DNA of 64,000 bases from Pseudomonas marginalis. Lineage in GTDB: Bacteria; Pseudomonadota; Gammaproteobacteria; Pseudomonadales; Pseudomonadaceae. The stretch covers positions 1,369,001 through 1,433,000 of the forward strand of contig NZ_JALJWV010000001.1 in assembly GCF_024169655.1 (NCBI RefSeq), given 5' to 3'. Shown here piece after piece: positions 27,022 to 37,182 of the stretch (position 1 is its first letter; each line of letters begins with the position of its first letter). Made by a program: the position numbers and the translations under genes. The notes below the pieces were generated by a model, which was given only the letters and a program-made list of their open reading frames with translations, did no database searches and was not told the origin of the DNA.

Positions 27022-27621
27022 TCAACCTACGATAAAGGTTTGACCGGTCTGCAAGCCCTCGACGCTTTTCGCGTAGGCCAGTGCCACATCGGCGCCCGCC
27101 GCCGGTTTGTACCCGCGAAAGTACGGTGCGTAGCTGCCCATGGCTTCCAGCAGCACCGTCGGGCTCACGGAGTTGACGCGCAGGCCCCGTGGCAATTCGA
27201 TTGCCGCGGCTTTCACAAAGGCATCCAGTGCGCCATTGACCAGTGCCGCCGAGGCACCGGTGCGAATCGGGTCGCGGTTGAGGATGCCGCTGGTAAAGGT
27301 GAACGAGGCGCCGTCGTTGGCGTACTCGCGGCCGATCAGCAGCAGGTTGACCTGGCCCATCAATTTGTCGCGCAGGCCCAGTTCAAAATCGCTTTCGCTC
27401 ATCTCACCCAGCGCGACGAAATTCACACTGCCTGCGGCGCAGACGAGGGCATCGAACCGGCCGGTCTGCTCGAACAGCCGGCGGATCGAGGCGCCGTCGC
27501 TGATATCCACCTGGAAGTCGCCGCTGCTGCGACCAATACTGATTACCTCGTGACGCTGCGCCAGTTCCGCCTTGACCGCTGAGCCCACGGTGCCGCTGGC
27601 ACCAATCAATAGGATTTTCAT
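27022..27621 (-). CDS. Short-chain dehydrogenase/reductase-like protein lacking the YxxxK motif
   Basis: A 199-residue Rossmann protein starting MKILLIGASGTVGSAV, with GASGTVG (residues 7-13) as the NADP-binding loop and VDISDGAS as the acidic strand. VCAAGS stands for the usual NNAG. FTSGIL keeps the catalytic Ser. Where YxxxK is expected, the chain reads ASAALVNGALDAF, so both Tyr and Lys are missing. This reduced form is known for a short SDR subfamily. It is divergent from a LysR gene that probably controls it. Confidence 0.82.
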   Translation of the reverse strand: MKILLIGASGTVGSAVKAELAQRHEVISIGRSSGDFQVDISDGASIRRLFEQTGRFDALVCAAGSVNFVALGEMSESDFELGLRDKLMGQVNLLLIGREYANDGASFTFTSGILNRDPIRTGASAALVNGALDAFVKAAAIELPRGLRVNSVSPTVLLEAMGSYAPYFRGYKPAAGADVALAYAKSVEGLQTGQTFIVG

Positions 27622-27668
27622 CGTGCTGTTTCTCCAGTGGGGTAAGTGAGGGTTCAGTCTAGTGTGGC

Positions 27669-27718
27669 TTTTCAAGTGGATAAACGCGCTAATAGGCAAC
27701 CTTTGGTTTTCAAATGGA
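27669..27718. promoter_or_regulatory. Direct repeat in the SDR/LysR divergent promoter
   Basis: TTTTCAAGTGGA at 27669 and TTTTCAAATGGA at 27707 are 12-base direct repeats (11 identical) starting 38 bases apart in the 105-base gap between divergent genes. They are good candidates for binding sites of the adjacent LysR protein. Confidence 0.5.
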
Positions 27719-27726
27719 AACAATCC

Positions 27727-28635
27727 ATGAGTGAGATGGATGACCTGGCGGCGTTTGCCGTATTGATCGAAGCCGGCAGTTTTACCGTAGCGGCTGAGCA
27801 GTTGGGTTGCAGCAAAGGGCAATTGTCCAAGCGCATCAGCCAGTTGGAGGCGGGGTATTCGGTGGTGTTGCTGCACCGCACCACGCGCAAGCTCAGCCTG
27901 ACCGCTGCCGGCGCGGCGTTGTTGCCTCAGGCGCAGGCGTTGGTAGTGCAGGTCGAACGGGCGCGTCAGGCACTGGCCCGGCTCAAGGACGATTTGGCCG
28001 GGCCGGTGCGTATGACGGTTCCGGTGTCATTGGGCGAAACCTTCTTCGATGGCTTGTTGCTGGAGTTTTCCGAGCACTATCCGCAGGTGCAGCTCGAACT
28101 GGAGCTGAACAACAGCTACCGCGACCTGGCGCGGGATGGCTTTGACCTGGGGGTACGCTCGGGTGCCATCGAAAATGAGCGGCTGGTGGCCAAGCCACTG
28201 CTAGCCTGGCACGAGATGACCTGTGCCAGCCCGGCCTACCTGGAGCAGCACGGCGAACCGCTGACCCCGGCTGATCTGGCGTCCCACACCTGCCTGCTCA
28301 ACAGCCACTACAGCGGCCGCGAGGAGTGGCTGTACCACCAGCAGCACGAACTGTTGCGTGTGCGGGTGAGCGGGACCTTCGCCTCCAATCACTACAACCT
28401 GTTGAAAAAGGCCGCCCTGGTGGGCGCCGGTATTGCGCGGCTGCCTTCCTACGTTTTACCGGCGGAACTGGCTGACGGCCGATTGCGCTGGCTGCTGCGG
28501 GATTATCAGACGCGGAGCCTGCCGATGTACCTGGTGCATCCCTATCAGGGCGGCTTGCCGCGACGCACCCTAGTGTTGGCCGACTACCTGGTGGACTGGT
28601 TCAAGCGCAGCGGCGAAGCCCTCGACCGACTCTAG
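27727..28635 (+). CDS. LysR-family transcriptional regulator
   Basis: A 302-residue regulator. Start MSEMDDLAAFAVLIEAGSF is chosen, with MDDLA 9 bases downstream as a possible alternative. The winged HTH spans about residues 4-62 (FTVAAEQLGCSKGQLSKRISQLE), and the effector domain about 90-295 belongs to the CrgA/AaeR-like group. Cognate target is probably the divergent SDR gene, with direct repeats between them. Its 3' end overlaps the convergent DoxX gene by 4 bases. Confidence 0.9.
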   Translation: MSEMDDLAAFAVLIEAGSFTVAAEQLGCSKGQLSKRISQLEAGYSVVLLHRTTRKLSLTAAGAALLPQAQALVVQVERARQALARLKDDLAGPVRMTVPVSLGETFFDGLLLEFSEHYPQVQLELELNNSYRDLARDGFDLGVRSGAIENERLVAKPLLAWHEMTCASPAYLEQHGEPLTPADLASHTCLLNSHYSGREEWLYHQQHELLRVRVSGTFASNHYNLLKKAALVGAGIARLPSYVLPAELADGRLRWLLRDYQTRSLPMYLVHPYQGGLPRRTLVLADYLVDWFKRSGEALDRL

Positions 28636-29117
28636 CGATAACGGCGGGCGATCAGGTAGTCGACGGAGAGGCGACCCGGGCCTTTGGCCACTAACAGCAG
28701 TAGGACGGCCAGCCAGGTGCCGTGGGTCGGGTAGGCATCGGGGTACACGAACAGTTGAATGGTCAGGGTCATGGCAATCAGCGCCAGGGCCGAAAAGCGC
28801 GTGGCCAAGCCCAGCAGGATCAGCACGGGGAAGAAGTGTTCGGCAAATGCCGCCATGTGCGCGGCCACTTCCGGTGACAGCCAGGGCAGCTTGTATTCGC
28901 TGCGAAACAGCGGCAGCGTCGAGGCGGCGAGGCGCGGCGCGCCCAGTTGGAAGGTGCCGCTGATCAAGTCGATGGCAAAGCCTTCGACTTTGGTTTGCCC
29001 GGACTTCCAGAACACCGCAGCGATGGAGAAGCGTGCGAGAAAGGCGATCAAGCTGTAGGGGATTTGTTCAAAAAGTTGGATGGCCCGTTTAATCAGGCAC
29101 GGTGATTGAGGGTTCAT
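28632..29117 (-). CDS. DoxX-family membrane protein of the bufferin operon
   Basis: A 161-residue inner-membrane protein, start [18 protein letters not shown] (the longer frame to 29393 lies inside the upstream gene). There are four predicted transmembrane helices. ARFSIAAVFWKSGQTKV and GLATRFSALALIAMTLTIQLFVYP are the DoxX signature regions (the second is quoted as GLATRFSALALIAMT then LTIQLFVYP). DoxX proteins recur as the last gene of DUF2282/DUF692/DUF2063 operons. They are thought to be involved in handling or export of the modified peptide or in redox support, though the role is not proven. Its start overlaps the DUF2063 stop by 4 bases. Confidence 0.85.
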   Translation of the reverse strand: MNPQSPCLIKRAIQLFEQIPYSLIAFLARFSIAAVFWKSGQTKVEGFAIDLISGTFQLGAPRLAASTLPLFRSEYKLPWLSPEVAAHMAAFAEHFFPVLILLGLATRFSALALIAMTLTIQLFVYPDAYPTHGTWLAVLLLLVAKGPGRLSVDYLIARRYR

Positions 29118-29890
29118 GACGATACCTTGTGTTCCAGAGACAGATGAGTGATGGCGGCTTGATTGATCAGCAACGCCAGGCATTGGTGCAGGTCGAACTC
29201 GGCCGACGCCTCCAGTGCGTGCGTGAGCGCGTCCTCCAGCATCGCGCCCTGGTTCAGGCTGTCGATAAACGCCACCGAGCCGCTGTCGATGGCGAACACC
29301 TTGACCTCCAGGCCCCGGCGCAACACCAGGGCGCCTTGGGCGTGCCAGGGATTCAACGTGGCAATCGCGCCCTCGGTGTGGTGCGCCGCCCACACGGCGA
29401 CGACGGCGTAGCGGGAGTTCAACGTGGCCAGGGATGGGTGCAATTGCAGGCGCAATGTGCCCAGTTCGGTGTGTGCTTGCAGTTGCTGCAGAACAGCCTG
29501 CGGTTCCAGCGCCGGGGCATCCGCCGCGTGATAGGCACGGACCCGCAAGCGCTCCAATCGCGCGACATCCGCCAGGTAAGGCACGCTCGCGGCCGGTTCA
29601 AAGCCCTGGATAAAGTCGGAAAATGTAGCGCCGTACTCACTGATCACCGGGCTGCTGGGCGGGCTCACCTGTACGTAGCAGCCGGCCATGGCGCGGAAAA
29701 ACTCATCGCCTACCAGTTGCAACGTCACCGGGTAAGCGCTCGCCAGCGCATTGATCAATGAGCTGTGGACATTGTTGCGATACACCGCAAAGCGGCTGGC
29801 CGGGTCGGCGCCGTTGCTGCTGAACAGGCCGTCGGGGCAGGCCTGGTCCGGCGCGAGCAGGGCGGCGGAAAAGTCTTCGAGGAGGCTCAT
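29114..29890 (-). CDS. DUF2063 (BufC/HvfC-type) partner of the MNIO enzyme
   Basis: A 258-residue cytoplasmic protein. The N-terminal domain (about residues 1-95) is the DUF2063 putative DNA-binding-like fold with the typical [22 protein letters not shown] block. The C-terminal domain (about 130-250) is the second part of the family. In bufferin and Hvf systems this protein recognises the precursor peptide and delivers it to the DUF692 oxidase. It overlaps the bufB-like gene upstream and the DoxX gene downstream by 4 bases each, so the three are translationally coupled. Confidence 0.85.
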   Translation of the reverse strand: MSLLEDFSAALLAPDQACPDGLFSSNGADPASRFAVYRNNVHSSLINALASAYPVTLQLVGDEFFRAMAGCYVQVSPPSSPVISEYGATFSDFIQGFEPAASVPYLADVARLERLRVRAYHAADAPALEPQAVLQQLQAHTELGTLRLQLHPSLATLNSRYAVVAVWAAHHTEGAIATLNPWHAQGALVLRRGLEVKVFAIDSGSVAFIDSLNQGAMLEDALTHALEASAEFDLHQCLALLINQAAITHLSLEHKVSS

Positions 29891-30765
29891 GGGCGCACCT
29901 GCAACAAGTGCCGTTCGGCCTGTTGAGCCTCGGCCAGCAGCACGCTGAAGGCCGGTACCTGGTTATCCCTTTCGATCAACGTGGCCACCGGGCCGGTACG
30001 CGCGAGTACGTGCTCGTACAACTGCCAGACGGCGTTATCGATGGGCGCGCCGTGATCATCGATCAGCAGGCGCTCGCCCAGGCTGTCGGTGTCTTCGGCA
30101 AAGCCTGCCAGATGAATCTCAGCCACGGCGTGCAAGGGCAGGGCGTCGATGTAGGCCAACGGGTCACGCTGATGGTTGATACACGACACGTAGACGTTAT
30201 TGACGTCCAGCAGCAGGCCGCAGCCGGTGCGGCGGATGATTTCGCCGATGAAGTCCGTTTCGTCGAGGGTCGAGCGCTGGAACTGCAGGTAGGTCGAGGG
30301 GTTCTCCAGCAGCATTGGGCGCTTGAGGGTGCTCTGGACCTGATCAACGTGTTCGCACACTCGATTGAGGGCGGCGACATCGTAGGCCAGGGGCAGCAAG
30401 TCGTTGAAAAACACCGGGCCGTGGGTCGACCAGGCCAGGTGTTCGGAAAAGGCGCGGGGTTGATAGCGCTCAATCAGCGTCGCGAGCCGTGCCAGGTGCT
30501 CACGGTCCAGCGGGCCTTCGCCGCCGATGGACAGGCCCACGCCGTGCAGCGACAGCGGGTACTGCGCACGAATCAAACTCAGGTAGTGATGAAACGGGCC
30601 GCCGGCCACCATGTAGTTTTCGGCATGCACTTCAAAAAAACCGATATCGGGGCAGGTGTCGAGCACTTCGGCGAAGTGCTCGTGCTTCAGCCCCAGCCCG
30701 GCCCGCAAGGGGAGGCCGGGTACCTGAGCCGCTGAGGGCGTTTGCAGGAACGGAAGCGTCATCAT
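29887..30765 (-). CDS. DUF692 multinuclear iron oxidase (BufB/MbnB family)
   Basis: A 292-residue TIM-barrel oxidase of the MNIO group. Iron-ligand regions are recognisable: [11 protein letters not shown] and FEVHAENYM (about residues 27-50), FSEHLAW (about 110-116), [11 protein letters not shown] (about 192-202) and AEIHLAGF (about 225-232). These supply the His, Glu, Asp and Asn ligands of MbnB-type enzymes. The family oxidatively converts Cys residues of a precursor peptide to oxazolone/thioamide or thiooxazole groups. The DUF2282 peptide gene 23 bases upstream is the obvious substrate. Confidence 0.9.
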   Translation of the reverse strand: MMTLPFLQTPSAAQVPGLPLRAGLGLKHEHFAEVLDTCPDIGFFEVHAENYMVAGGPFHHYLSLIRAQYPLSLHGVGLSIGGEGPLDREHLARLATLIERYQPRAFSEHLAWSTHGPVFFNDLLPLAYDVAALNRVCEHVDQVQSTLKRPMLLENPSTYLQFQRSTLDETDFIGEIIRRTGCGLLLDVNNVYVSCINHQRDPLAYIDALPLHAVAEIHLAGFAEDTDSLGERLLIDDHGAPIDNAVWQLYEHVLARTGPVATLIERDNQVPAFSVLLAEAQQAERHLLQVRP

Positions 30766-30788
30766 CAGTACTCAGGCTGGGGGCTGTT

Positions 30789-31094
30789 TCAGGACTTGGC
30801 GGTAAAGGCGGCTTCCTGGCCGAAACCGCTCGGCGAGGTGGTGCTTGGGGTTTGGGTGCAGGTGCCGGCCGGGACCAGTTTCCAGGCATTCGCCTGATCC
30901 TTGGTTTTGGACGTGCCGGCGCAGGAAGTGCCAGCGCCGGCGGCGCAATCGTTCTTGCCGGCTTCAGCGACGCCGAAGCATTTCTGCATGTCGTCGGCAG
31001 CGTGGGCGCTGGTGGTCAGGGCGGACAGGCTCAGCGCGGAACCCAGGGCCAGGACGAGGGAAGCGGCGGACAGCGAACGGGTTTTTACGGTCAT
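30789..31094 (-). CDS. DUF2282 bufferin-type (BufA1-like) precursor peptide
   Basis: A 101-residue exported peptide. Start [18 protein letters not shown] is preferred: CTGGAGAT is about 8 bases upstream and it gives a signal peptide ending TTSAHAA. The longer frame adds 12 residues. The mature part holds four Cys in the family pattern: [15 protein letters not shown], then SCAGTS and PAGTC. In the bufferin system such Cys are modified by the DUF692 enzyme and the product binds copper in the periplasm, acting as a protective metallophore. First gene of the operon. A GTAACG element on the minus strand at 31176-31171 might be an ECF -35, but no good -10 follows. Confidence 0.88.
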   Translation of the reverse strand: MTVKTRSLSAASLVLALGSALSLSALTTSAHAADDMQKCFGVAEAGKNDCAAGAGTSCAGTSKTKDQANAWKLVPAGTCTQTPSTTSPSGFGQEAAFTAKS

Positions 31095-31213
31095 GGTGTA
31101 TCTCCAGCAGTGGGTTGAGTTGGCGGGCATGATTGCCTGCTTGTACCACTAGAGGCTGGACGCTGGAATTCGTTACAAGTCGTTTGAAAAATATTTCAGC
31201 GATCACCCGAAAC

Positions 31214-31308
31214 AAATGTGGGAGGGGGCTTGCCCCCGATGACGGTATATCAGTCACATGTTCTGTGCCTGACATGGCGCCATCGGGGGCAAGCCCCCTC
31301 CCACATTT
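31214..31308. repeat. REPIN (GGGGGC core)
   Basis: AAATGTGGGAGGGGGCTTGC at 31214 faces its reverse complement ending ACATTT at 31308, across about 45 bases. It is the same sequence type as the copy at 62 and lies between the buf promoter and the 3' end of livF. Confidence 0.85.
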
Positions 31309-31320
31309 AGCAACCGGGTG

Positions 31321-32022
31321 TTAACCGCCGAGGTACGCCTCACGCACCTTCGGATCGGTCAGCAACTGCTCACCCGTGCCCTGCATCACCACCCGGCCGT
31401 TTTCCAGCACATAGGCGCGGTCGGCGATTTTCAGCGCCTGGTTGGCGTTCTGTTCGACCAGGAACACCGTCACACCGTCCTTGCGCAGCTGTTCGATGAT
31501 GTCGAAGATCTGCTGGATGATGATCGGTGCCAGGCCCAGGGAGGGTTCGTCGAGCAGCAACAGCTTGGGCTTGCTCATCAGTGCGCGGCCGATGGCGAGC
31601 ATTTGCTGCTCGCCGCCGGACATGGTGCCGCCGCGCTGGCTGAAGCGTTCCTTGAGCCTGGGGAACAGGTGCAGCACCTTGTCCATCTGCTCCTGGTAGT
31701 CGCCCTTGTCGGTGAAGAACCCGCCCATGGCCAGGTTCTCTTCGACGGTCAGGCGCGAAAACACCCGTCGGCCTTCCGGCACCACGGCAATGCTTTTACG
31801 CATGATGTGCGACGACTGCTGGCCCACCAGCTCTTCGCCCATGTAGCGGATGCTGCCGCTGTGGGCCTGCGGCGAACCGCACAGGGTCATCAACAAGGTC
31901 GACTTGCCGGCACCGTTGGCGCCGATCAGCGTGACGATCTCACCCTGGCGCACTTCGACGTTGACGCTGTGCAGGGCCTGGATCTTGCCGTAGAAAGTGG
32001 AAACGTTTTCGAATTGCAGCAT
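31321..32022 (-). CDS. livF: Branched-chain amino acid ABC transporter ATP-binding protein LivF (BraG)
   Basis: One of the two ATPases of the leucine/isoleucine/valine importer, 233 residues. Walker A GANGAGKST (about residues 36-44), signature MSGGEQQMLAIGRAL, Walker B LLLLDEPSLGLAP and the H-region FLVEQNANQA are all present, typical of LivF. Last gene of the operon, one base after livG. It is called braG in P. aeruginosa. Confidence 0.95.
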   Translation of the reverse strand: MLQFENVSTFYGKIQALHSVNVEVRQGEIVTLIGANGAGKSTLLMTLCGSPQAHSGSIRYMGEELVGQQSSHIMRKSIAVVPEGRRVFSRLTVEENLAMGGFFTDKGDYQEQMDKVLHLFPRLKERFSQRGGTMSGGEQQMLAIGRALMSKPKLLLLDEPSLGLAPIIIQQIFDIIEQLRKDGVTVFLVEQNANQALKIADRAYVLENGRVVMQGTGEQLLTDPKVREAYLGG

Positions 32023-32023
32023 T

Positions 32024-32787
32024 TTACGCTTCCCCCAGATAGGCTTTGATCACTTCAGGATTGTCGCGGATCTGCTCCGGCGTACCGTCGGCCAGGGGCG
32101 TGCCCTGGTTGATCACCACGATGTGGTCGGAAATGCTCATGACCAGTTTCATGTCGTGTTCGATCAACAGCACCGTGGCGTTGTTTTCCTCACGCAACAC
32201 GCCGATCAGCGCCTTGAGGTCTTCGGTTTCCTTGGGGTTCAAACCGGCGGCCGGTTCGTCGAGCATCAGGATCCGCGGGCGGGTCATCATGCAGCGGGCG
32301 ATTTCCAGGCGACGTTGCTGCCCATAGGCCAGGGTGCCGGCGGGGCGGTTGGCGAACTCGGTGAGGTTGACCTTGTCCAGCCAATACTCCGCGTATTCCA
32401 TGGCCTCGCGCTCGCTCTTGCGGAACGCCGGGGTCTTGAACAAGCCAGCGAAGAAGTTGGTGTTCAAGTGACGGTGCTGAGCGATCAGCAGGTTTTCGAC
32501 CGCCGTCATGTCTTTGAACAACCGCACGTTCTGGAAGGTCCGCACCACGCCCTTGCGGGCGATCTCGTGACCGGCCAGGCCCTGGATCGGCTGGCCGTCG
32601 AGCAGGATGCTGCCACCGCTGGGCTTGTAGAAACCGGTGAGGCAGTTGAACACCGTGGTCTTGCCGGCGCCGTTGGGGCCGATCAGCGCAACCACTTGTT
32701 TTTCCTTCACGGTCAGGGCCACGCCATTGACCGCCAGCAAGCCGCCGAAGCGCATGCTCAAGTTTTCGACTTTCAGGATTTCGCGGC

Positions 32788-32791
<4 letters not shown>
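32024..32791 (-). CDS. livG: Branched-chain amino acid ABC transporter ATP-binding protein LivG (BraF)
   Basis: The second ATPase, 255 residues starting [20 protein letters not shown]. Walker A is GPNGAGKTT. LivG-type features are [29 protein letters not shown] (signature plus Walker B, quoted as [13 protein letters not shown] then [11 protein letters not shown]) and [15 protein letters not shown]. It starts 4 bases inside the end of livM and pairs with LivF on the LivHM channel. Confidence 0.95.
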
Positions 32792-34037
<1,246 letters not shown>

Positions 34038-34041
<4 letters not shown>

Positions 34042-34961
34042 ACTTTCTCAACCTCCGGACGGCCGAGGATGCCGGTCGGACGGAACAACAGCACCAGAAC
34101 CAAAAGGCCAAACGCGACGACGTCCTTGTACTGGTCGCCGAAGATATCGGCACCAAACGCCTCGGCCACACCCAGCACCAGCCCGCCGAGCATGGCGCCC
34201 GGAATGCTGCCGATGCCGCCCAATACCGCTGCGGTAAAGGCCTTGAGGCCGACCAGGAAACCGGCGTTGGGGTTGATCACGCCGTACTGCATGCTCAGCA
34301 ACACGGCAGCGACGGCCGCCAGCGCGGCACCGATGACGAAGGTCAGGGCGATGATGTTGTTGGTGTTGATGCCCAGCAGGTTGGCCATCTTGATGTCTTC
34401 GGCGCAGGCCCGGCAGGCGCGCCCCAGACGGGAGCGGGAAATGAACAGGGTCAGGCCCAGCATGGCCACCAGGGTGACGACGAAGACCAGGATCTGCATG
34501 TACGAAATCAGCACTTCTTGTGCGCCGCCTGGGCCGAAGGAGAAACTCCCCGGGATCAGGTTGGGAATGGACTTGTCCTTGGAGTCCTGGGACAGCAATA
34601 CGGTGTTCTGCAGGAAAATCGACATGCCGATGGCGGAAATCAGCGGGATCAAACGGTTGCTGCCACGCAAGGGACGATAGGCAACCCGTTCGATACTGTA
34701 GCCATAGGCACTGGTTACGACGATCGACGCCAGGAACGCGGCGGTCATCAACAACGGCAGGGAGTGGATACCCAGCATGGCCAGCCCGGCAAGGGCAATG
34801 AAGGCCACGTAGGAACCAATCATGTAGACCTCGCCATGGGCGAAGTTGATCATTCCAATGATGCCGTAAACCATTGTGTAGCCAATGGCTATCAAGGCAT
34901 AGGTGCTGCCAATGGTCAGGCCATTAACCAGCTGTTGGAAAAAATGATAGATCTCAGGCAT
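34038..34961 (-). CDS. livH: Branched-chain amino acid ABC transporter permease LivH (BraD)
   Basis: A 307-residue permease starting [20 protein letters not shown]. Typical LivH segments are [20 protein letters not shown] (about residues 28-47) and the coupling loop [16 protein letters not shown] (about 180-195). It makes the channel with LivM. A hairpin at 35144-35169 separates it from braC, so binding protein and permease levels can differ. Confidence 0.95.
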
Positions 34962-35143
34962 TACAACGCTCCTAAAAACCCGATACGCATTTCACTGGTG
35001 GAGTCATGTTCCGGCCCTGCGCTGTGTTCTGTGAGCACATTTGCGCAAAGCGTTTGCCAGCGAACCGCTGGTGACGGTTTTAAGATTTTCAGGTGAGCCA
35101 GCGCCCGGATCGCGGGTGACAGGCCCATAAACCTCGTAAAACA

Positions 35144-35169
35144 AAGCCCACTGCTCTCACAGTGGGCTT
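35144..35169 (-). terminator. Hairpin between braC and livH
   Basis: A 10-bp AAGCCCACTG/CAGTGGGCTT stem is followed on the minus strand by TTGTTTTACG, a weak T run. It probably gives partial termination after braC, so the binding protein exceeds the permeases. Confidence 0.75.
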
Positions 35170-35189
35170 GTTGACCAGTAACGCCTGGC

Positions 35190-36317
35190 TTACTGAGGGG
35201 AAACTTCGGTTTTCGGTTTGCCGAAGTGCCATTCGTAGACCACGAACTTGAAGTCCTTCAGGTCGCCCTTGGCGTCGAAGCTCAGATCGCCGGTAGGGGT
35301 CTTGAAGGTGCCCGCGTGGATGGCTTCGGCCACTTTGGCGGTGTCTTCGCTTTTCGCGGCTTTGATACCACCGGCGATGACTTCAATGGCCGAGTAGGCC
35401 GGGAACACGAACGGACCGGTTGGGTCCTGCTTGTTCTTGGTGAACTCTTCAACGATCGCCTTGTTGGCCGGATCGGTGTCGAAAGACTTCGGCAGGGTCA
35501 CCAGCAGGCCTTCGGAAGCGCCCTGGGCGATTTGCGAGATAGAGTCGTTGCCGACGCCTTCTGGGCCCATGAACTTGGCGTTCAGGCCTTTTTCCTTGGC
35601 TTGGCGCAGGATCAGGCCCAGCTCAGGGTGGTAGCCGCCGTAGTAGACGAAGTCGACGTTGGCTTGCTTGAGGGTCTGGATGATCGAGGAGAAGTCCTTG
35701 TCACCGGCGTTCAGGCCTTGGAAGACGGCAGCCTTGATGCCTTTCTTCTCGAGGGTCTGTTTAACGGCAGTGGCGATGCCTTCACCGTATTGCTGCTTGT
35801 CGTGCAGCACGGCAACGATCTTCGGCTTCACGTGGTCGGCGATGTAGTTGCCGGCCGCGGGGCCTTGGGCGCTGTCCAGGCCGATGGTGCGGAAGATCAG
35901 CTTGTAGCCGCGGGCGGTGATTTCCGGGCTGGTGGCAGCCGGGGTAATCATGATCACGCCTTCGTCTTCATAAATGTCGGACGCTGGCTGAGTGGAGCTG
36001 GAGCACAGGTGACCGACCACGAACTTGACGCCGTCGTTGACCACTTTGTTGGCGACCGCAACGGCTTGCTTGGGATCGCAGGCGTCGTCGTATTCCTTGG
36101 CTTCGAGCATTTTGCCATCGACGCCGCCTTTGGCGTTGATGTCGGCGATCGCCTGTTTGGCGCCCATGAACTGCATGTCGCCATATTGTGTGACAGGACC
36201 GGTTTTAGGGCCGGCGATGCCGATCTTGATGGTGTCGGCTGCGAACGAATGGCTGGCAACCCCGGCCAGGACCATAGCGGCAAACAGTTTGGAAATCTGC
36301 TTAGTAGCCTTATTCAT
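35190..36317 (-). CDS. braC: Branched-chain amino acid periplasmic binding protein BraC
   Basis: A 375-residue solute-binding protein of the Leu/Ile/Val family (type 1 periplasmic fold). Signal peptide MNKATKQISKLFAAMVLAGVASHSFA. The mature start is ADTIKIGIAGPKTGPVTQYG. Two Cys (about residues 78 and 104, DDACDPKQ and GHLCSSS) form the conserved disulphide. SSTQPASDIYEDEGVIMITPAATSPEIT (quoted as SSTQPASDIYEDEG and MITPAATSPEIT) is the ligand-binding region. First gene of the bra/liv operon. A perfect 16-bp palindrome lies about 100 bases upstream. Confidence 0.96.
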   Translation of the reverse strand: MNKATKQISKLFAAMVLAGVASHSFAADTIKIGIAGPKTGPVTQYGDMQFMGAKQAIADINAKGGVDGKMLEAKEYDDACDPKQAVAVANKVVNDGVKFVVGHLCSSSTQPASDIYEDEGVIMITPAATSPEITARGYKLIFRTIGLDSAQGPAAGNYIADHVKPKIVAVLHDKQQYGEGIATAVKQTLEKKGIKAAVFQGLNAGDKDFSSIIQTLKQANVDFVYYGGYHPELGLILRQAKEKGLNAKFMGPEGVGNDSISQIAQGASEGLLVTLPKSFDTDPANKAIVEEFTKNKQDPTGPFVFPAYSAIEVIAGGIKAAKSEDTAKVAEAIHAGTFKTPTGDLSFDAKGDLKDFKFVVYEWHFGKPKTEVSPQ

Positions 36318-36658
36318 AGTGCTCCACTCTTACTGTTGTATTTTTTATAGTTCTAGCGGCCTTGTGAGCTGCAGAACCGGATCAGATATCTCGAATATCC
36401 CCCCGGCAGTGCCCTGGCAACTGTACCGGTACAGTGTAGAGCGCCGGTTGATCGCTTGAAAAGCTGGCTGCTGGGGGCAATATACGGGCGTGTCGCTTAA
36501 ATGAAAGAAAAAGACAGAATTGCGGCGGGTGGCTGCCGCAGTGGCGGGCAATCCGTGGCTTTCCTGACGCTTTCAATCGCTCACTCATTTGCAACTGGGT
36601 TTTTCTACGAGAGACACGACGTTATGATTGCGCCGATTTTTTCCCAAGGTGAATTCCC
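36318..36658. other. Divergent intergenic region between braC and the DUF2288 gene
   Basis: About 340 bases with no gene. It holds the braC promoter on the minus strand, where AT-rich TATAAAAAATACA lies just upstream of the ATG, and a 16-bp palindrome at 36420-36435. A looser symmetric GATATCTCGAATATC is at about 36384-36398. No other structure was seen. Confidence 0.45.
36420..36435. promoter_or_regulatory. Perfect 16-bp palindrome upstream of braC
   Basis: ACTGTACCGGTACAGT has complete two-fold symmetry. It is centred about 110 bases upstream of the braC start and about 230 bases upstream of the DUF2288 start. It resembles an operator for a dimeric regulator. CTGTAC-type half-sites are seen with MocR/GntR proteins, but I cannot assign the factor. 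Confidence 0.5.
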
Positions 36659-36961
36659 ATGACGCAAGAACCTAGCACCCTCTATGCCAAGCTGCTCGGT
36701 GAAACCGCCGAAATCTCCTGGAAGGAGCTTGAACCGTTCTTTGCCAAGGGTGCCCTATTGTGGGTCGACGCCGGCCTGGATTTGATCGAGGCGGCCGAGG
36801 GCATGGCCGAGGATCAGCGCGATAAAGTCGCTGCCTGGCTGGCCTCGGGTAGCCTTGGCGAAGTGTCTGCGACGCGGGCATTGGACCTGCTGGAGCGCGA
36901 TCCGAGCTTGTGGGCGGTGGTGGTTTCGCCGTGGATTCTGATCCAGGAAAGGGCAGCGTAA
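36659..36961 (+). CDS. DUF2288 protein
   Basis: A 100-residue cytoplasmic acidic protein starting MTQEPSTLYAKLLGETAEISW. The conserved DUF2288 region covers almost the whole chain (ELEPFFAKGALLWVDAGLDL; SLWAVVVSPWILIQE). It lacks a signal peptide or membrane segment. The weak ribosome site AAGGTG is about 9 bases upstream. It is usually found beside braC in pseudomonads. Function is unknown. Confidence 0.85.
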   Translation: MTQEPSTLYAKLLGETAEISWKELEPFFAKGALLWVDAGLDLIEAAEGMAEDQRDKVAAWLASGSLGEVSATRALDLLERDPSLWAVVVSPWILIQERAA

Positions 36962-37150
36962 GAAACGTCTGCGCGAAAATGGTGCGTTGTTTGCGCCGCT
37001 GTAAGTGTGTAGCGGAGTAACCGCGGATGCGGTGATGGCATCTTGCCGTGGAGAAAGGTCACAGGTGCGGGTGACGTGCGCGTCACGGGAACAGTTTTGC
37101 TGACGGCGAAATGCTGGGGGAATTGTTTCGGGGTGTGAGCCGATCGCCAT

Positions 37151-37174
37151 GGCGAGGGAGCAAGCTCCCTCGCC
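37151..37174. repeat. Single REP-like hairpin (GGAGC type)
   Basis: GGCGAGGGAG-CAAG-CTCCCTCGCC is a perfect 10-bp stem with a 4-base loop, 9 bases after the 3' end of the FtsZ-like gene. It is a lone REP unit and could also stop minus-strand transcription, although no T run follows. Confidence 0.65.
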
Positions 37175-37182
37175 ACATAAGC

